Origin: Torreya grandis
Taxonomy: Eukaryota; Streptophyta; Pinopsida; Cupressales; Taxaceae
DNA: 64,000 nt
Assembly (NCBI GenBank): GCA_037957365.1
Contig: JARHVA010000006.1
Coordinates: 9,486,501 to 9,550,500, forward strand
Reading direction: 5' to 3'
Shown: one piece after another, positions 36,247 through 48,363 of the stretch
Layout: each line of letters starts with the position of its first letter
How positions within the stretch are numbered: position 1 is the first letter of the stretch
Translations under genes and position numbers: made by a program
Notes under the pieces: model-generated
The model's input: only the letters and a program-made list of their open reading frames with translations
What the model was told of the DNA's origin: nothing
Database searches by the model: none

Positions 36247-37449
36247 TTTAGAGAGGATTACAAAGCAAGTTAGTCAAGCATTAGTCCATAAATAATGAAA
36301 AATGCATAAAGAACTAACTAACCAAGCCTATCTATTCCTATGGGAATTACAAAGGATAAAAAGAAACAAATGAAAAAAAGCAACACCATATTACCTTCCC
36401 AAATGGATTCACCATACCCATGTCACTTAAAAATATGTTCTCCCTTGATCAAGCATCCTCGTCATTATCAACAATGGTGGTAAGCTCCTCCAATGCCTCA
36501 AGAACACTCCATAAAACCTAGGCTCATGATTCCAAATTAGTAAACCAGCTTATCAATGAAGCTTGCAAGCAAAATCTATGATCAAATGTAAAGCCTTGTG
36601 GAAAAAATTTAATATTATAACTTTGCAATATTCAAGCTTAAAATTCATGCCCATGGCCTCTCTATTTATAAATTTTTGAGATTGGTCAGGATCAACCATG
36701 ACCATCCATCTCAAGATTGAGATGTGTGGCCATGGATAATCCTAATATTTTGAATTAAATCCATAATTATCTTCATTATGACCTTGGAATAAGTGGCATT
36801 GAAGAGGAATGGGAGGTATTAACTAGGCATGGGTGACCCATAATCTTGATATTTATGGCATTTATGGCCTAGGGATGTCTTCCTAAGAAATAATGTCACC
36901 TGATGATGTAGTTAATAGGAATCAATTTTCAAAAAGAATATTCAAAAACTCTCATGGAAAATACACTTAAGCTCTTGATTTGAATTAATTAGCCTTAAAC
37001 AAGGTTAATCAACATTTGTGTAATTATTTGAAAATTGGCCCTCAATTAATCAAAATGGTCAAAAAGTCATATTACTGAGTTGTAATTTGACTCAAGAAGA
37101 ATTATAAGGTGACATTAGATGCATTGGAACCATATTTCCATTTAGGATGTTTCCAACACCATATAACAAAGATACATGGTGTGTACCAATGAATCTAAGA
37201 GAAAAGAGTGATCTAGAGCACAAAAGGTGAAATCATCATTTTGACTCGAAATGAATTGATCAAAGTTAGCTGACCCATAAATTGCATTGCCCTATGTAGA
37301 GATACTTTGACCTAAATTGGCAATTGTAAATGACAATTTCTAGCCATTTAATGCATTTTATGAATTTTGACCTAAAATGTGCATTTGAGTGCAATTCGAG
37401 TAAGATTGATAATTACAACACAAATGGTGTTAGGAATTAGATGTCTACA
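36247..37449 (-). repeat. 3' LTR of Tat copy 2 (1203 bp)
   Basis: The plus strand reads TTTAGAGAGG...GATGTCTACA; the outer TG is mutated to TT. A minus-strand TATA box (TTATAAATAG) is complementary to 36662-36671. It aligns throughout with 50239-51442 and 11986-13195. Confidence 0.92.
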
Positions 37450-37462
37450 TTTTGCCCCTATT
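37450..37462 (-). other. Polypurine tract of Tat copy 2
   Basis: The minus strand reads AAATAGGGGCAAAA immediately before TGTAGACATC of the 3' LTR. Confidence 0.8.
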
Positions 37463-40209
37463 TGAGAAGGCATAGTGAGACATTCAAGTGAAGCAACATC
37501 TTTTCAAAGAAAAGAGTTGTTAATAATAAATTGGAATAGATGCATGATTTGCCCTCGAGAGGACATACTAGGATGGAAGAGAAGGATGGACTCTCAAAAA
37601 GAGAGAGAAAGTGAGAGGTTAACCCATGGAATAGATCACATCCAGATGAGCTAATGCTTACACACATGATTACCATCAATGATCAAAATATAATGAGAGG
37701 TATAATAGGCTCTAAAGATAGGGGGAATGGGAAAGATATAATCCATAAATGTAAGGGACACACTGTAAACATACCCAACTTAAGAGTACAAGCTATGCAC
37801 TTATGGCATTGATCAATCCTAGGACAAGTTGCACACTAACATATTTCCATCATGGGATTTAATGTGGAGAGCTTAAAATTAGAGGAAAAGAGAGAACATT
37901 CTACTTTAGGAAGGGAAGCACCACTAGAATGAGGTCTCAAAAGAGAATATAATAAGAAGTACTCTAGTAGAGCAAATTTTGATTATGATAAAATAGTTTT
38001 GCCCTAGTAGGGCAAATTTTGATCATTAATAAAGAATAAATAATAATTTTTCCCTATAGAGCTAATTTGATTCAGACATGGTTCAAATTGTGTGCCCCAA
38101 CATGGGCAATAGACAAGCAAAAATAGCTCAAGGATATAATTGAAAAGAGAGGTTAAAGTGAGTGGGTGAAAATGTACATGCAATGGTGTAATGGCTTAGA
38201 AATCCATATAAAACCAAGCATATGAGAATGCACAAAGTGATGATAGAGATGAAAATAAGAATGGAGATAGCTGAGCTGACTTCAATAGAAATTGAGTGTT
38301 GCCTACATAGTTCCATGGAATCATGTTTCAACATGAATTTTGGGCTAATGTAGTTCACCCAAGTTTGGGAGAGAATGGAAGGAGGAATGATGAAAAATGA
38401 CCAAGAATTGATTAGACTCACAATGCATGTGAAGAGATTCACATCTAATCATAGATTTGAGTGCTAAAATGCATGTTACCTAGAAGCCTAATTCCATATC
38501 ATGAGCCTAGGTTTTATAAAGTGTTTTTGAGAATCGTTCAGCGGAGCTGATGTTGATGTTAAGACATTGAGACCTGAGCACAAAGTTCTTGCTATAGCAA
38601 AAGAAATTAGGCATCATAAGTATGAATAACTTAGAATGATATAAGATTCCATTTGTACTGAGCCAATTCAAATGTGAATATATATAAGTAAGGATAATGA
38701 TACAATAATGACCAAAACTAGAGTTACAATGATTTACATTTAAACAAAAAATAAAAAACAAAGAAAAAGATAAACACAAATGAACCTAAATTGAAATCAA
38801 TATATGATCTTAAGTAGGAACAAAATGTTTAAAAACAAAATTCAAGAACATCTTAATGACATGAGACCAAGATATGAATAATCAACATCCATGTGGACCA
38901 TCAAGGCATTCTTGAACACAAAAGACAAAAGCAAAAAACAAACAAGGAAACACAAGACCAAGAATGGAACAAGAAGTAATAAAAAAGAGAAAAGAAGAAG
39001 AAATAAAAGGAGATGTACGAAAACACAATAAAACACCAAGAAAACACAACAAAACACCAAGAAAACTCAAATAAGCACACACAATAAAAACCAAGTTAGT
39101 GTGGTTTAAAGACAAATGTTCATGCATATGAGGTAGAGGTGTTACTTTCCACCACATCATAACAAATAACAATGACATGGAAATTGTTCCATAATTAAAG
39201 AGGAATAATGATAAAAGAAATGGGGGAAGAAAAGAAAAGGAAGGGGTTTACCGAGCTGACTCCAGATGTATAAGAGAAGTGGATGCTACCTACATAGTTC
39301 CATGAATGCATGTTCCAACATGAACTTCAGGCCAAATGTAGTTCTCCCAAGAAATGAGATAGAAAAAAAATGATGATCAAACTAGCATGATTAATGTTAT
39401 AGAAGAAATGGAAGATACAATAAACAAATGAGAATGGTTTGGTAAACAAGAAGCTGATGAGATGAGAAAGAATGATCTTGTAAAATGGTAAGTGTGTGGG
39501 ACAAGATGAGATGAACTGGTGTTTCTGTGCTCACAAAATGGTGAGAGCATTCAAACTTAACAATTGTTACAAAAATTTACAAATGTATAGGAGTATGAGA
39601 CAATGTTTTTATTCTTTTGTGGATCATGTTTTGATGTTTTTAGTATTTTCAATGTTTTTGGCATTTTTGGGATTAAATATGTACAAGGTGGGAACATTTA
39701 GTCAAGGAGATGCATGTCCTAAGAGTAGATGTTCCAATAAAATAGCTAAGTCAGTTACAATGGCCCATGATCATAAATCGGTGAGACCAAGGTTCTTGAT
39801 AAAACAAGAAAGAGTAAAAAATAATTGAACTGAGAAGATGTGGTTATTCACTTGTATAAAACTACACAAGACTATCCTGGTTGAACTACTTTGTAGATCT
39901 GCTATTAAAGATGTTCATAATGTGCATGAGACATAGTCAAGATCATAATTAGTCAAGGGATAAAAAGTGTTCAAGCTTATAACATGCCTTAGACATAACA
40001 AAGATGCGCTTCTCAAAGAGAGAAATATAGAATGGGATAAAGAATGTGTTCAGAGTGTCAAGGGTTCAAAGCCTTTATTATCAGGATTCATGAAAAGTGG
40101 ACCAGGGTAGTATAAAATATGTTCAAGGTAAGATAAAAGGATGGGATAAAATTACAACAGCACAAGCTACCCCCATGTCAGGGGTCTTATATAAAATGGT
40201 TTAAAGTTA
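37463..40209 (-). other. 2.7-kb noncoding 3' region of Tat copy 2
   Basis: Lies between the integrase stop and the PPT. The plus strand is purine-rich, which creates antisense-looking open pieces (for example 39178-38882 and 39060-38842, hydrophobic Leu/Phe/Val/Ser translations) and a 110-codon plus-strand piece at 39496-39828. None has a recognisable domain. The stretch contains a duplicated segment (38273-38363 and 39251-39345). Extra sequence 3' of integrase is known in some Tat elements; the corresponding part of copy 1 is outside the window. Confidence 0.65.
38273..39345. repeat. Dispersed duplication of a 95-bp segment in the Tat 3' region
   Basis: Segments at 38273-38363 and 39251-39345 share GAGCTGACT, CTACATAGTTCCATG, CATGTT(T/C)CAACATGAA and AATGTAGTTC words in order. 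They are about 980 bp apart in direct orientation. Confidence 0.75.
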
Positions 40210-41350
40210 TTCATGCGTATAACCTCTTAAGGTATATGATGTTCATGGGCTCTGAAAGTTCTTCACCATTAGTTTTAGCCAATCGATATGCTCCTGATCC
40301 ATAGTTTGCTATGGTAATATATGGTCCTAATCAATTAGGCTAAAACTTGCTTTTTTTTAGGTTCAACATTCATGTTCTTCTGGTTCTCTTTCAAAACTCA
40401 GTCACCAATCTCAAATTATCAAGGGATAATGTGTTTATTATAGCTTCTCTGCAATCTATTCTGATAGGCATGCAAGTTTTCTAAGGTAGCCAAATGCTTA
40501 CCATCAAGAAGCTCTACTTTGTGCAGTCATGAGGCTCTATAGTCTTCATCATCTTCAATGTCCTCTAGTGATATTATTAATTATGGGTTCTCAATCTTGA
40601 CCAGGATGATAGCTTTAGTGCCAAAAATAAGGGAGTATGGAGTAGCTCTAGTTGGGGTGTGATGATTGGTTCTATAAGCCTAGAGGGTAGGAAAGATTTG
40701 CAAGTGCCAATTACAACCAACATCATTGAAAATATTTTTTAAGATGGCTAGAATAGTTCTATTTGATGCCTTATCTTGTCCATTGCCTTACAGTTTATAT
40801 GGAGTGGATTTATTGTGCTTGATCTTGAATTTTGCATAAAGAGATTTCACATCTTAGTTCACAAAGGATCTACCATTATTGGATATAATATAGTCTGGGA
40901 TGCCATATCGATAGATGATATGGTAATGAATGAATTTGGCTATTTGTTTCTCAGTAACATAAGTGAGAAGAATGGCCTCAATCCAATTGGTAAAGTACTT
41001 AGTTATAGTAAAAATATGCTTATGGCCATTTGAAGATGTCAAGTTAATTTTTCCAATGAGATTGAGACCCCACGTTGAAAATGGCCATGGTGTTATAATC
41101 AACTGCAATGGTAAGGAAGGTGCATGTATCAAGTTGCCATGCTACTAACAAAGAACACACTTATTTACATAGTTACAAGCATCTATCTCCATTTTAGGCC
41201 AATAATAGCCTATTATGAGAAGTCTATTTTCTAGGACTACACCATTGGTATGGGCCCCACACATTCCTTCATGAACCTCCTTTAGTCCCAGCTTGGATTA
41301 TCCCAAAGATAAATAATGAAGAATCATTACATCATAGCCTTTTTGATAAA
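40210..41350 (-). pseudogene. Integrase remnant, Tat copy 2
   Basis: Zinc-binding part near 41300-41170: HEGMCGAH, then GYYWPKMEIDACNY and CVLC (HH-CC complete). The core is open at 41132-40854: WPFSTWGLNLIGKINL, HIFTITKYFTNWIEA and IPDYIISNNGRSFVN. The two Asp of the DDE triad that fall in these motifs (normally WGxDxIG and SDNG) both read Asn, consistent with G-to-A change of GAT to AAT, so the enzyme is inactive. The C-terminal tail (40360-40214) reads toward MNIIYLKRLYA. Several stops lie between the pieces. Confidence 0.87.
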
Positions 41351-41639
41351 GCATGTTTCCAAGGAGGATATAATGTGTTAAGTAATGAAGGAAAAGTTTT
41401 TGTTGGTTATTGGAAAGGTTGGTGGGAAATACATGACTATGGAAATAGTTATAAAAATCTTGGTACCATGGTAGCTCAAGTGAGATATTAGGATCAATAG
41501 TGGTGCATATCCTCTCTCAATTTGATAGGATATTTTCTTGATAAAGAAGATTTTTAATCAGGAACTAATACTCTTTAGCATTGTCATGCATTTGAATCAT
41601 AGAACCAAATTGTTGCCATGGCATTAACAGATCTGTTGT

Positions 41640-41980
41640 TGACTCATGAAACTTGCTCAAACTACAGAGATTTAAAATGTGTTTTGAGGTCATCGATAAT
41701 TTGCTTGTAAGGAATAAGCTTATCATCTCTTGTTTGATACTAATTAGTTATCTGATTTATGATTAGCTATGAATCTCCATAGACCTTTAAGCTTTGAATG
41801 TCCCATTGTATGGCAAGATGGAGCCCTATAACTAATACCTCATATTCGACCATATTGTTTGTACAATGAAATTGTATATGGAATGATTTGGGGATCAAAT
41901 CCCCCTATGGTGTGATTAATAATATGCCAGCTCCAAATCCTCAATATGTAAAGGATCCATCAAAATAGAGAATTCATTAT
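41640..41980 (-). pseudogene. Second RNase H domain remnant, Tat copy 2
   Basis: The minus strand from about 41975 reads FDGSFTY, then HIQFHCTNNMVEYEVLVIGL and DIQSLKVYGDS followed by LIINQ, equivalent to 1480-1800 in copy 1. Catalytic positions FDGS, YE and GDS are all readable; stops interrupt near 41900 and 41770. Confidence 0.75.
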
Positions 41981-42249
41981 TCAAGTTCTTGTGATGCTTG
42001 TTCTATCATCATGATAGAATCATTTGGAATGTCAAAGTTGAGAGGTTGAGTGGATGTAGTAAATGCTTCTACAAGTTGGTCTACAAAAACCTATCCTTTG
42101 ATTACCTTTTGATTCTGGTATTCAATATCAAACTCACTGAGGAGCATAATCCATTTAGCCATGCATCCTTAAAGAGTTGCTTTAGATAAGAGGAACTTGA
42201 GAGGATCTACCTTGATGATAATAATAGTTTTATTATTTAGCATATAATG

Positions 42250-43380
42250 TCACAATTAATGAATGGTGAATACCATAACTAACCATGCCTTCTCAATAGG
42301 CATATAATTATGTTCATAGGCTACCAATGTATGGCTTAAATAATAAACCATGTGTTCCCTACCATAATCATCATGTTGAGCCAAAATTACCCCCAGTGCA
42401 TATTTCGTGGGGGATATATAAAGAATTAGTGGTTTTCCTTGTGTTGGAGGTCTTAAGATTGGTGGATTGGCCAAGTATGTTTTAAGATTTGTAAATGCTA
42501 TCTGACAATCTTCATCCCACTGAAATATTACCCCTTTATTTAAGAGATGGGTAAATGGGTGGCACTTATCTACCAATTGAGAAATGAACTTGTGTATAGA
42601 CTGGACCTTTCCTTATAGACCTCATAACTATTTAATATTATTTGGTGGAGGCATTTCCATAATAGCATTAACCTTTGTAGGGTTGAATTTTATCCCTTAT
42701 TTTGATACAATGAACCCTAGAAATTTTCTTGATGTGACTCTAAAGACACATTTCTTAGGATTCAAGCAGACTTTATATACATAAAGCCTCTCAAATATTC
42801 TTTATAGAGTGTCAGGGTGTCTAGCTCTTGTTCTTGCTTTTGATAGTATATCATCAACATAGTCCTTGAAAATGTCATGCATCATGTCATGGAAGATGAT
42901 AGTCATTGCACACTGATATGTGGCTCCAATATTCTTCAAACCAAATGGCATGACTTGGTAACAAAATGTCTCCCACAACGTGGTGAATGTGGTCTTATGA
43001 TAATCTTTAAGAGCTATCTTGATCTGATTATAATTGGAAAATCCATCCATTAAGGATAACATCTTGTACCCAATAGTTGAGTCAACAATCATGTTGATGT
43101 TGGGCAAAGGAAAATCATCTTTGGGGCATGCTTTGTTGATATCATGAAAATCAATACAAACACATATGCTTGGGGTCTTTTAACTTACTAGCACTATGTT
43201 ATAACTCCATTTAGAGTAGTCTAGTGGTTTGATAAAATTGGCTCCTAAAAAATTTTCTAACTTAGCCTTAACCAAAAAGGTGATGCATGGATGGATCTTT
43301 CTCAACTTTTGCTTGATTGGTTTAGCATCAGGGTGAACAACAAGATGATGCATAACTAAATATGGGTCAAAGCCTGGCAT
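42250..43380 (-). pseudogene. Reverse transcriptase and first RNase H remnant, Tat copy 2
   Basis: Begins MPGFDPYLVMHHLVVHPDA (43380), continues with KLENFLGANFIKPLDYSKW. After a broken stretch comes the open piece 43107-42802 with SLMDGFSNYNQIKI, MPFGLKNIGATYQ and DYVDDILSKA: the YVDD active site is intact here, unlike copy 1. RNase H follows at 42576-42256 (FQWDEDCQIAFTNLK, LAQHDDYGREHMVYY). Frame breaks near 43180-43110 and 42800-42580 make the polyprotein nonfunctional. Confidence 0.87.
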
Positions 43381-44735
43381 GTTAGATTATGCCCATGAAA
43401 CGATGTCTATATAATCCTTAAAAATGGATATAATATGTTCACATTTTGCTTCAATAAGGGAATCTCCAAGTTAAACAATTTTAGGATCCTCATGGGTTCC
43501 TAAATTCACTCCTATTGTGCTCTTCATAAGGAGTGTGGATCCATCTTCTAGAATTGTAGGCAATGTATGGTCATGATCCTCTACTTCATCTTCTTGTTGT
43601 TCTTCCAAAATATTTGGATAATATGAAGAATCAAAATCTACCTTCTCAGGTAAAGGCCAATTGGCAACAACCTCTAGAAACTCAAGAGCAAGATGCTTAC
43701 ATATTTGATGTTGTTCTGAAGAGATACTTATACTAGCTATGGAACTTGGGCTAGATGGAATTTCTACATCCTAAGGGGATGAGAAAACTTTCCCACCTGG
43801 GAGCACCTAAAATAGGTTTTCACTCAAAGGCCTCAAAGAGGTTTTCACCTAAAGATCTTGATGTTTATTCTTTATTATGACCAAGAAAGTTTTCCTACTC
43901 TCCAAAGTAGGTAAAAGAATTCAAAGAAAAATCAAAACCCTGCTTATGATCACCAATGGGGAATGCATCTCGTAGGCCCATGTATTCTGCAATTGATTCT
44001 TCATTTTGAAACTCATCAAGGCATATGACCAAATTTTTTTGATCCCAATCTATGAGTTTAGGATGGCAAAGGCATAGGTTACAGTGAGAGTTTGCTTTAG
44101 AATGGGAAACATCAATGGTAAAGATGTAATGTCCTATTTCAAGAAGGGAAGAACCAATAGGATGGGTTTTTGCTTTAGGATGGGAAGCTCCAATAGGTGT
44201 TATGGTTAATATGGCACTTTAATCAAACAAATTTGAATCAATAAGCTCATTGAAAAGGCTATAATGGGATGTTGTGTCACTGCTAGGAGTCTTGTTACTA
44301 GTTACTTTAGAAGAGTCACTAAAAAATGTTATGAGGTCATCCTCTGATGGTTTAAATATGAGACCATGATTCTAATTAACAACTCCATCTGATAAGGGCT
44401 CTAAAATTCCCTATGCTTGTGGGCCAAGGCCTTTCCCTGTATAGTCAAGATGATCCATTATCCTATTAGGGATAGGATACTTTGGATTTTGAAAATAATT
44501 GGTGAGGCCTTCAAAATATAACAAATCTCCCTCTGTAAAAACCTTTTGATATTTATTTAGTGCAATTGCAAGTATAAAAACCATAGGAGGTTTTGGTTCC
44601 TTCTTCTTTGGTTGCCAAATCTGATCAAGTCTATTAGGAGTCTGGGAAGTTTTAGGCTTACGAAATGTTTTATGGGAATTTTGTAATTTTTCAATATGGA
44701 GGATGTTCTTTAAATGCTACATGGAAATGCTTGCA
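43381..44735 (-). pseudogene. Protease-RT linker of Tat copy 2
   Basis: Aligned to 3196-4540 of copy 1. Low conservation and no domain; stops throughout. Confidence 0.55.
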
Positions 44736-44739
44736 TCTT

Positions 44740-45330
44740 TAATAATAACCTATTTGGCCAGAGCTACAGGAAATGGATCAGCTAAAGTGGAGGCTATATC
44801 ACCATGGTCTATATAATTAGATGGAGATGGATGAGAAATGATGGCTTTATTTTTCTTTTCAATGAATTCAAAACCTAGGTAAGAGTTATAATTATGAAAC
44901 TCTGCTTCAAGATGTTTGTAGTATTGGTATGGTTTCTGATCAATGAGAATAGTAACCTTGATCCCATCATGGGGAAACTTAAGGCATTGGTGAAGAGTGG
45001 ATGGAACTACCTGTACTTCATAGATCCAAAGATGACCAAAAAGTATTTTATAAGGAAGCTCAATATCCACAATATGGAATAATGTGTGATGATAAATAGA
45101 CCCAACCATGACTGGCAACCAAATTGTACTGGATGACTCCTTCTCAACATTGTTGTAAGCCTTGATTGTAATAGTTTTTGGATAAATATCTCTATCCATG
45201 TAACCCAATCATCGCACCAATTTAAGAGATATGATGTTTATCCCTAAACCATTATCTATAAGAACCCACTTGATCTTGTGATCTATAATGATTATCTCAA
45301 TGTATAGTGGGTTATTGTGGTTTGGGCCAA
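44740..45330 (-). pseudogene. Aspartic protease remnant, Tat copy 2
   Basis: Near 45290-45210 the minus strand reads KWVLIDNGLGINIISLKL (active-site loop DNGLG, same as copy 1). After a stop in the 45208 region the open piece 45208-44750 follows: YMDRDIYPKTITIKAY, then a STIWLPVMVGSIYHHTLF segment, PYKILFGHLWIYEV and VPSTLHQCLKFPHDG. This is the C-terminal half of a retropepsin-like domain, where LFG matches the conserved hydrophobic-(L/I)xG motif. Confidence 0.8.
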
Positions 45331-46059
45331 GGGTGGACATGTCCTTTTGATCAAATGTGATTTGCTAAAATGAAGACATATGTCTAACTAGGTTCTGGAA
45401 CTGATCAAGGTTTATATCATTAGGCAAAATATACTCTTTTAAAGTTTGTTGAAGATACTTCTATGGACATCAGATGTCTACAAGAGTTCTAATATGGAAA
45501 TTTGTGTAGGGGTTTTATCTAATTGATCCATTAGACTATAAGGCCTTTGAACTATGGATTGAACTAGTTTAGTCTTTGTTGGGACAATATTTGGCTTTGG
45601 AACCATTAACACAATGGTCTCATTAGGTTTTTGGAAAGAAGTGGGCAAAGGGCACTGAATGGTAACTCATAGGCATCTAGTTGTGACTACATAACCTAGA
45701 GGTGGTAAGGAGTTATTATAATTAGAAGAGGGATGCAAAGGGCCTTGGATGGTGATTCGTGAGTGACTAACCATATTGCTATAATTTTGGGTTAGCGAGG
45801 AGCCTTTATAATAAATGCACTATTATTTAGGATTAGTAACTTGTTAAAATAGAGTAGCGACATGATGATGGGAACTCGATATGGTATTACTAAGAGGAGA
45901 GGGTGCTAACCCTATAATGATGTGTCTCGTGTTACGAAGAACATGAGATTGGCCACATGGCTTCATTGTAATAGTGGCAATGTGCGTTACAGAAATGCAT
46001 CCCATATTATTATTGTAGTCATAAGGTACATTGTTATAAACCACATTATTAGTATGGGC

Positions 46060-48363
46060 ATTATGATCTTGATTTTGCTCATTACGATTTTGACCTTGTT
46101 GTTGGTTTTGATTCTGCCTCTGTCCTTGATTGTGACCATTTTGATTGTTCTTTGGTGGTGGTGGATCATGTCAAGGAAAAGGGTCTTTATATATTCTTAT
46201 ATCCTAATTTGTGTCTTGATTAGGGGCCAACCTAATTTCTCATTTACCACTTTTAATAAAGTCTTCAATAATATGTTATAATTAAATGTAATGATATGCA
46301 TCGTGACCAACAACACAATGAAAGTTACACCTTTTGTTATCTTTGTACCAGTCTAGTTTTGGCTAATCTTGAGGAAATGGCTTTAATAATGGCCATATAA
46401 TTAAATTATCTACAATGAGCTTTTGTAACACTATTTCAACTGATTCTCATAACTTGTTAAAGACTCTAAAAATGTTATGAAATGTCTTTCGTGGAGGTTG
46501 TCTTTGCAAAGTAGGTAGTGGATTTGAGGGATTTAATTGTACATTTGGAGGAGGTATAGCATATACCATTTATACATGTCTTGTTTCTTTTACCCCATTT
46601 CTAACCATGTTCTTATTTTTGCTAAATCCATTAGGTTTATTATACATAGCTATAAGAGCTAGTGATTTCATCTAATTAAACATTTGACCTTGTACAAAAA
46701 TATTAACAAGGCTTTTAGCAATAAGAGCCTTCTCAATCTACACTCCTTTGTCAATAATTTCTTCAAATGAGTTAGCACAAGCTAACCATAGATTATGCAC
46801 AACTTCAAGATGCAAATTCTATGCAAAGATATCAACCAACTATTTATCTAGTAAATTATGATGAAAGTGACCAGCCAATGCTCTCCACCTTTGCAGATAT
46901 GTAGTAAAACTTTGACCATCACGCTGCTTGGCTTTGCATAAGTCAAAAATAGTTAATTCATGTTCTATGTTATATGAGAAATGGTTAAAAAACTTTTTTG
47001 ATAAGTTGTTCTAATCTACAACTGATCCCTTGGGTAGTTTAAGTAGCCAATCAAGAGCTTGTCCCACTAAACTTCACAGAAATAGTCATAGTAAGTACTC
47101 GCTACTATAAGCAACCTCTTGACACAAGATGAGGAATGCTTGTATATGTTCACACGGATCTCTTTTCCCTTTGTATTTTTCAAATTTGGGTGCCTCAAAA
47201 TGAGGTGGAAAGGGGTTTTGGAGAATAGATAAGTCAAATAGATATGGGCATATCTCATCAAATTTGTACTTTCTGACTCTATTATTTATCTCCAATATTT
47301 GGACAATTTCCTTCATATAATTCCGTTCTTACATGTTTGGTGCATTTGTGGATTGGATAAGATGTTTTTGGGGTGGAATGTGCCAATATTTTTGTTACTA
47401 TTAGTGTGGAATGTGCCCCTAGTTTTGTTGTTGTTGGGGCGGAATGTGCCCCTAGTTTTGTTGCTATTGGGGTGGAATGTGCCCCTAGTTTTGTGTGGAT
47501 ATATAGGGAACGTATACCTTTTGATCCATGATTTGGTTTTGATTTTCTACTTGAGTTGAGAACATAAGCCATTGATTCTTGGATTATAAAACATTCCCTA
47601 AATTTGGTTATTTTGCACTTTGTTGATTTTGGAAATTTCTATGTTTATTTATCAATCTTTGGGTTGGTTAAAAAGAACTAGCCAAATTATCTTGAGGGAT
47701 TTCCTCAATTCAAACTAAATGTTTGGGTTTCTAAGTTTGTAAAGTAATAATAAGTTCTTGATGATTGTAGAATGTATATTCCATATCAAATGGAACACTT
47801 TGTAAGGTCTCTTGTGAATTTAACTATTGATTTAGATTTCCTTGATCCACTATGGTAATGTCCTCATCCAATATTTGTTGCATAATTTCGACCACATTTC
47901 CTTGTTATTTTGAAGCATTATTATGAATTGAAGTGGAAACTAGGGAGTCAGTTAAGTCTATGACAAGTTGATAAGTATATTGTTGACTTATTATCTTGAT
48001 CTTAGCTAGAAGATCCAAGTTTGTGGGTTTTGATTCTATTTGTATTTCCTTTCCTTTGTTAGAGGAAGAAGGTATGTTCATTTGTACAAAAGCTTACTCT
48101 TTCCATCATTTTTTTCCTTCTTTAAATAAGGTATGTAATTGCTCTGTAGGAAAATTAGAAGGTAGTCTATCACCTGATTCTATCAATCTAAGAAGGGATT
48201 CATCTTGGTCTTCTTGGGGTTGATATCTATTGTAATCATCTTCAGATCTTATTGTTGTGGGGATATTATCAAAAACAATGGGGTTATCTTGACCATCATA
48301 AAATTTCTCATCTTCATAACTAAGGCCATAAGAGGCCACACTACAAGTGAACCTTTGAGTCAT
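46060..48363 (-). pseudogene. Gag remnant, Tat copy 2
   Basis: The start ATG is complementary to 48361-48363 (MTQRFTCSVASYGLSYEDEK), conserved with copy 1. N-terminal acidic part 48363-48106; Q/P-rich 33-bp repeats at 47368-47500; gag core 47316-46900 (YKFDEICPYLFDLSIL, KGKRDPCEHIQAFLIL); a zinc-knuckle-like CNFHCVVGHDAYH near 46350-46290 in which the last Cys is replaced. A basic C-terminal part rich in Gln and Asn codons follows. Multiple stops; nonfunctional. Confidence 0.82.
47368..47500 (-). repeat. 33-bp gag-coding tandem repeat (GHIPPQQQQN type), Tat copy 2
   Basis: Four units of about 33 bp. In the gag frame of the minus strand they read GHIPPQQQQN-like words, with TAG stops now interrupting them. 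In another frame the units give TKLGAHS repeats, which is a shadow. Copy 1 has the matching array at 8565-8690. Confidence 0.75.

Noticed and set aside
38842..39178. Overlapping minus-strand hydrophobic frames that look like membrane proteins
   Set aside because: The plus strand is A/G-rich here, so the minus strand yields Leu/Phe/Val/Ser codons in every frame; two frames look hydrophobic at once, which indicates composition and not a gene.
39496..39828. 110-codon plus-strand open frame
   Set aside because: Lies antisense in the noncoding 3' region of Tat copy 2, has no recognisable domain and no supporting context; an open frame of this length is expected by chance in 64 kb.
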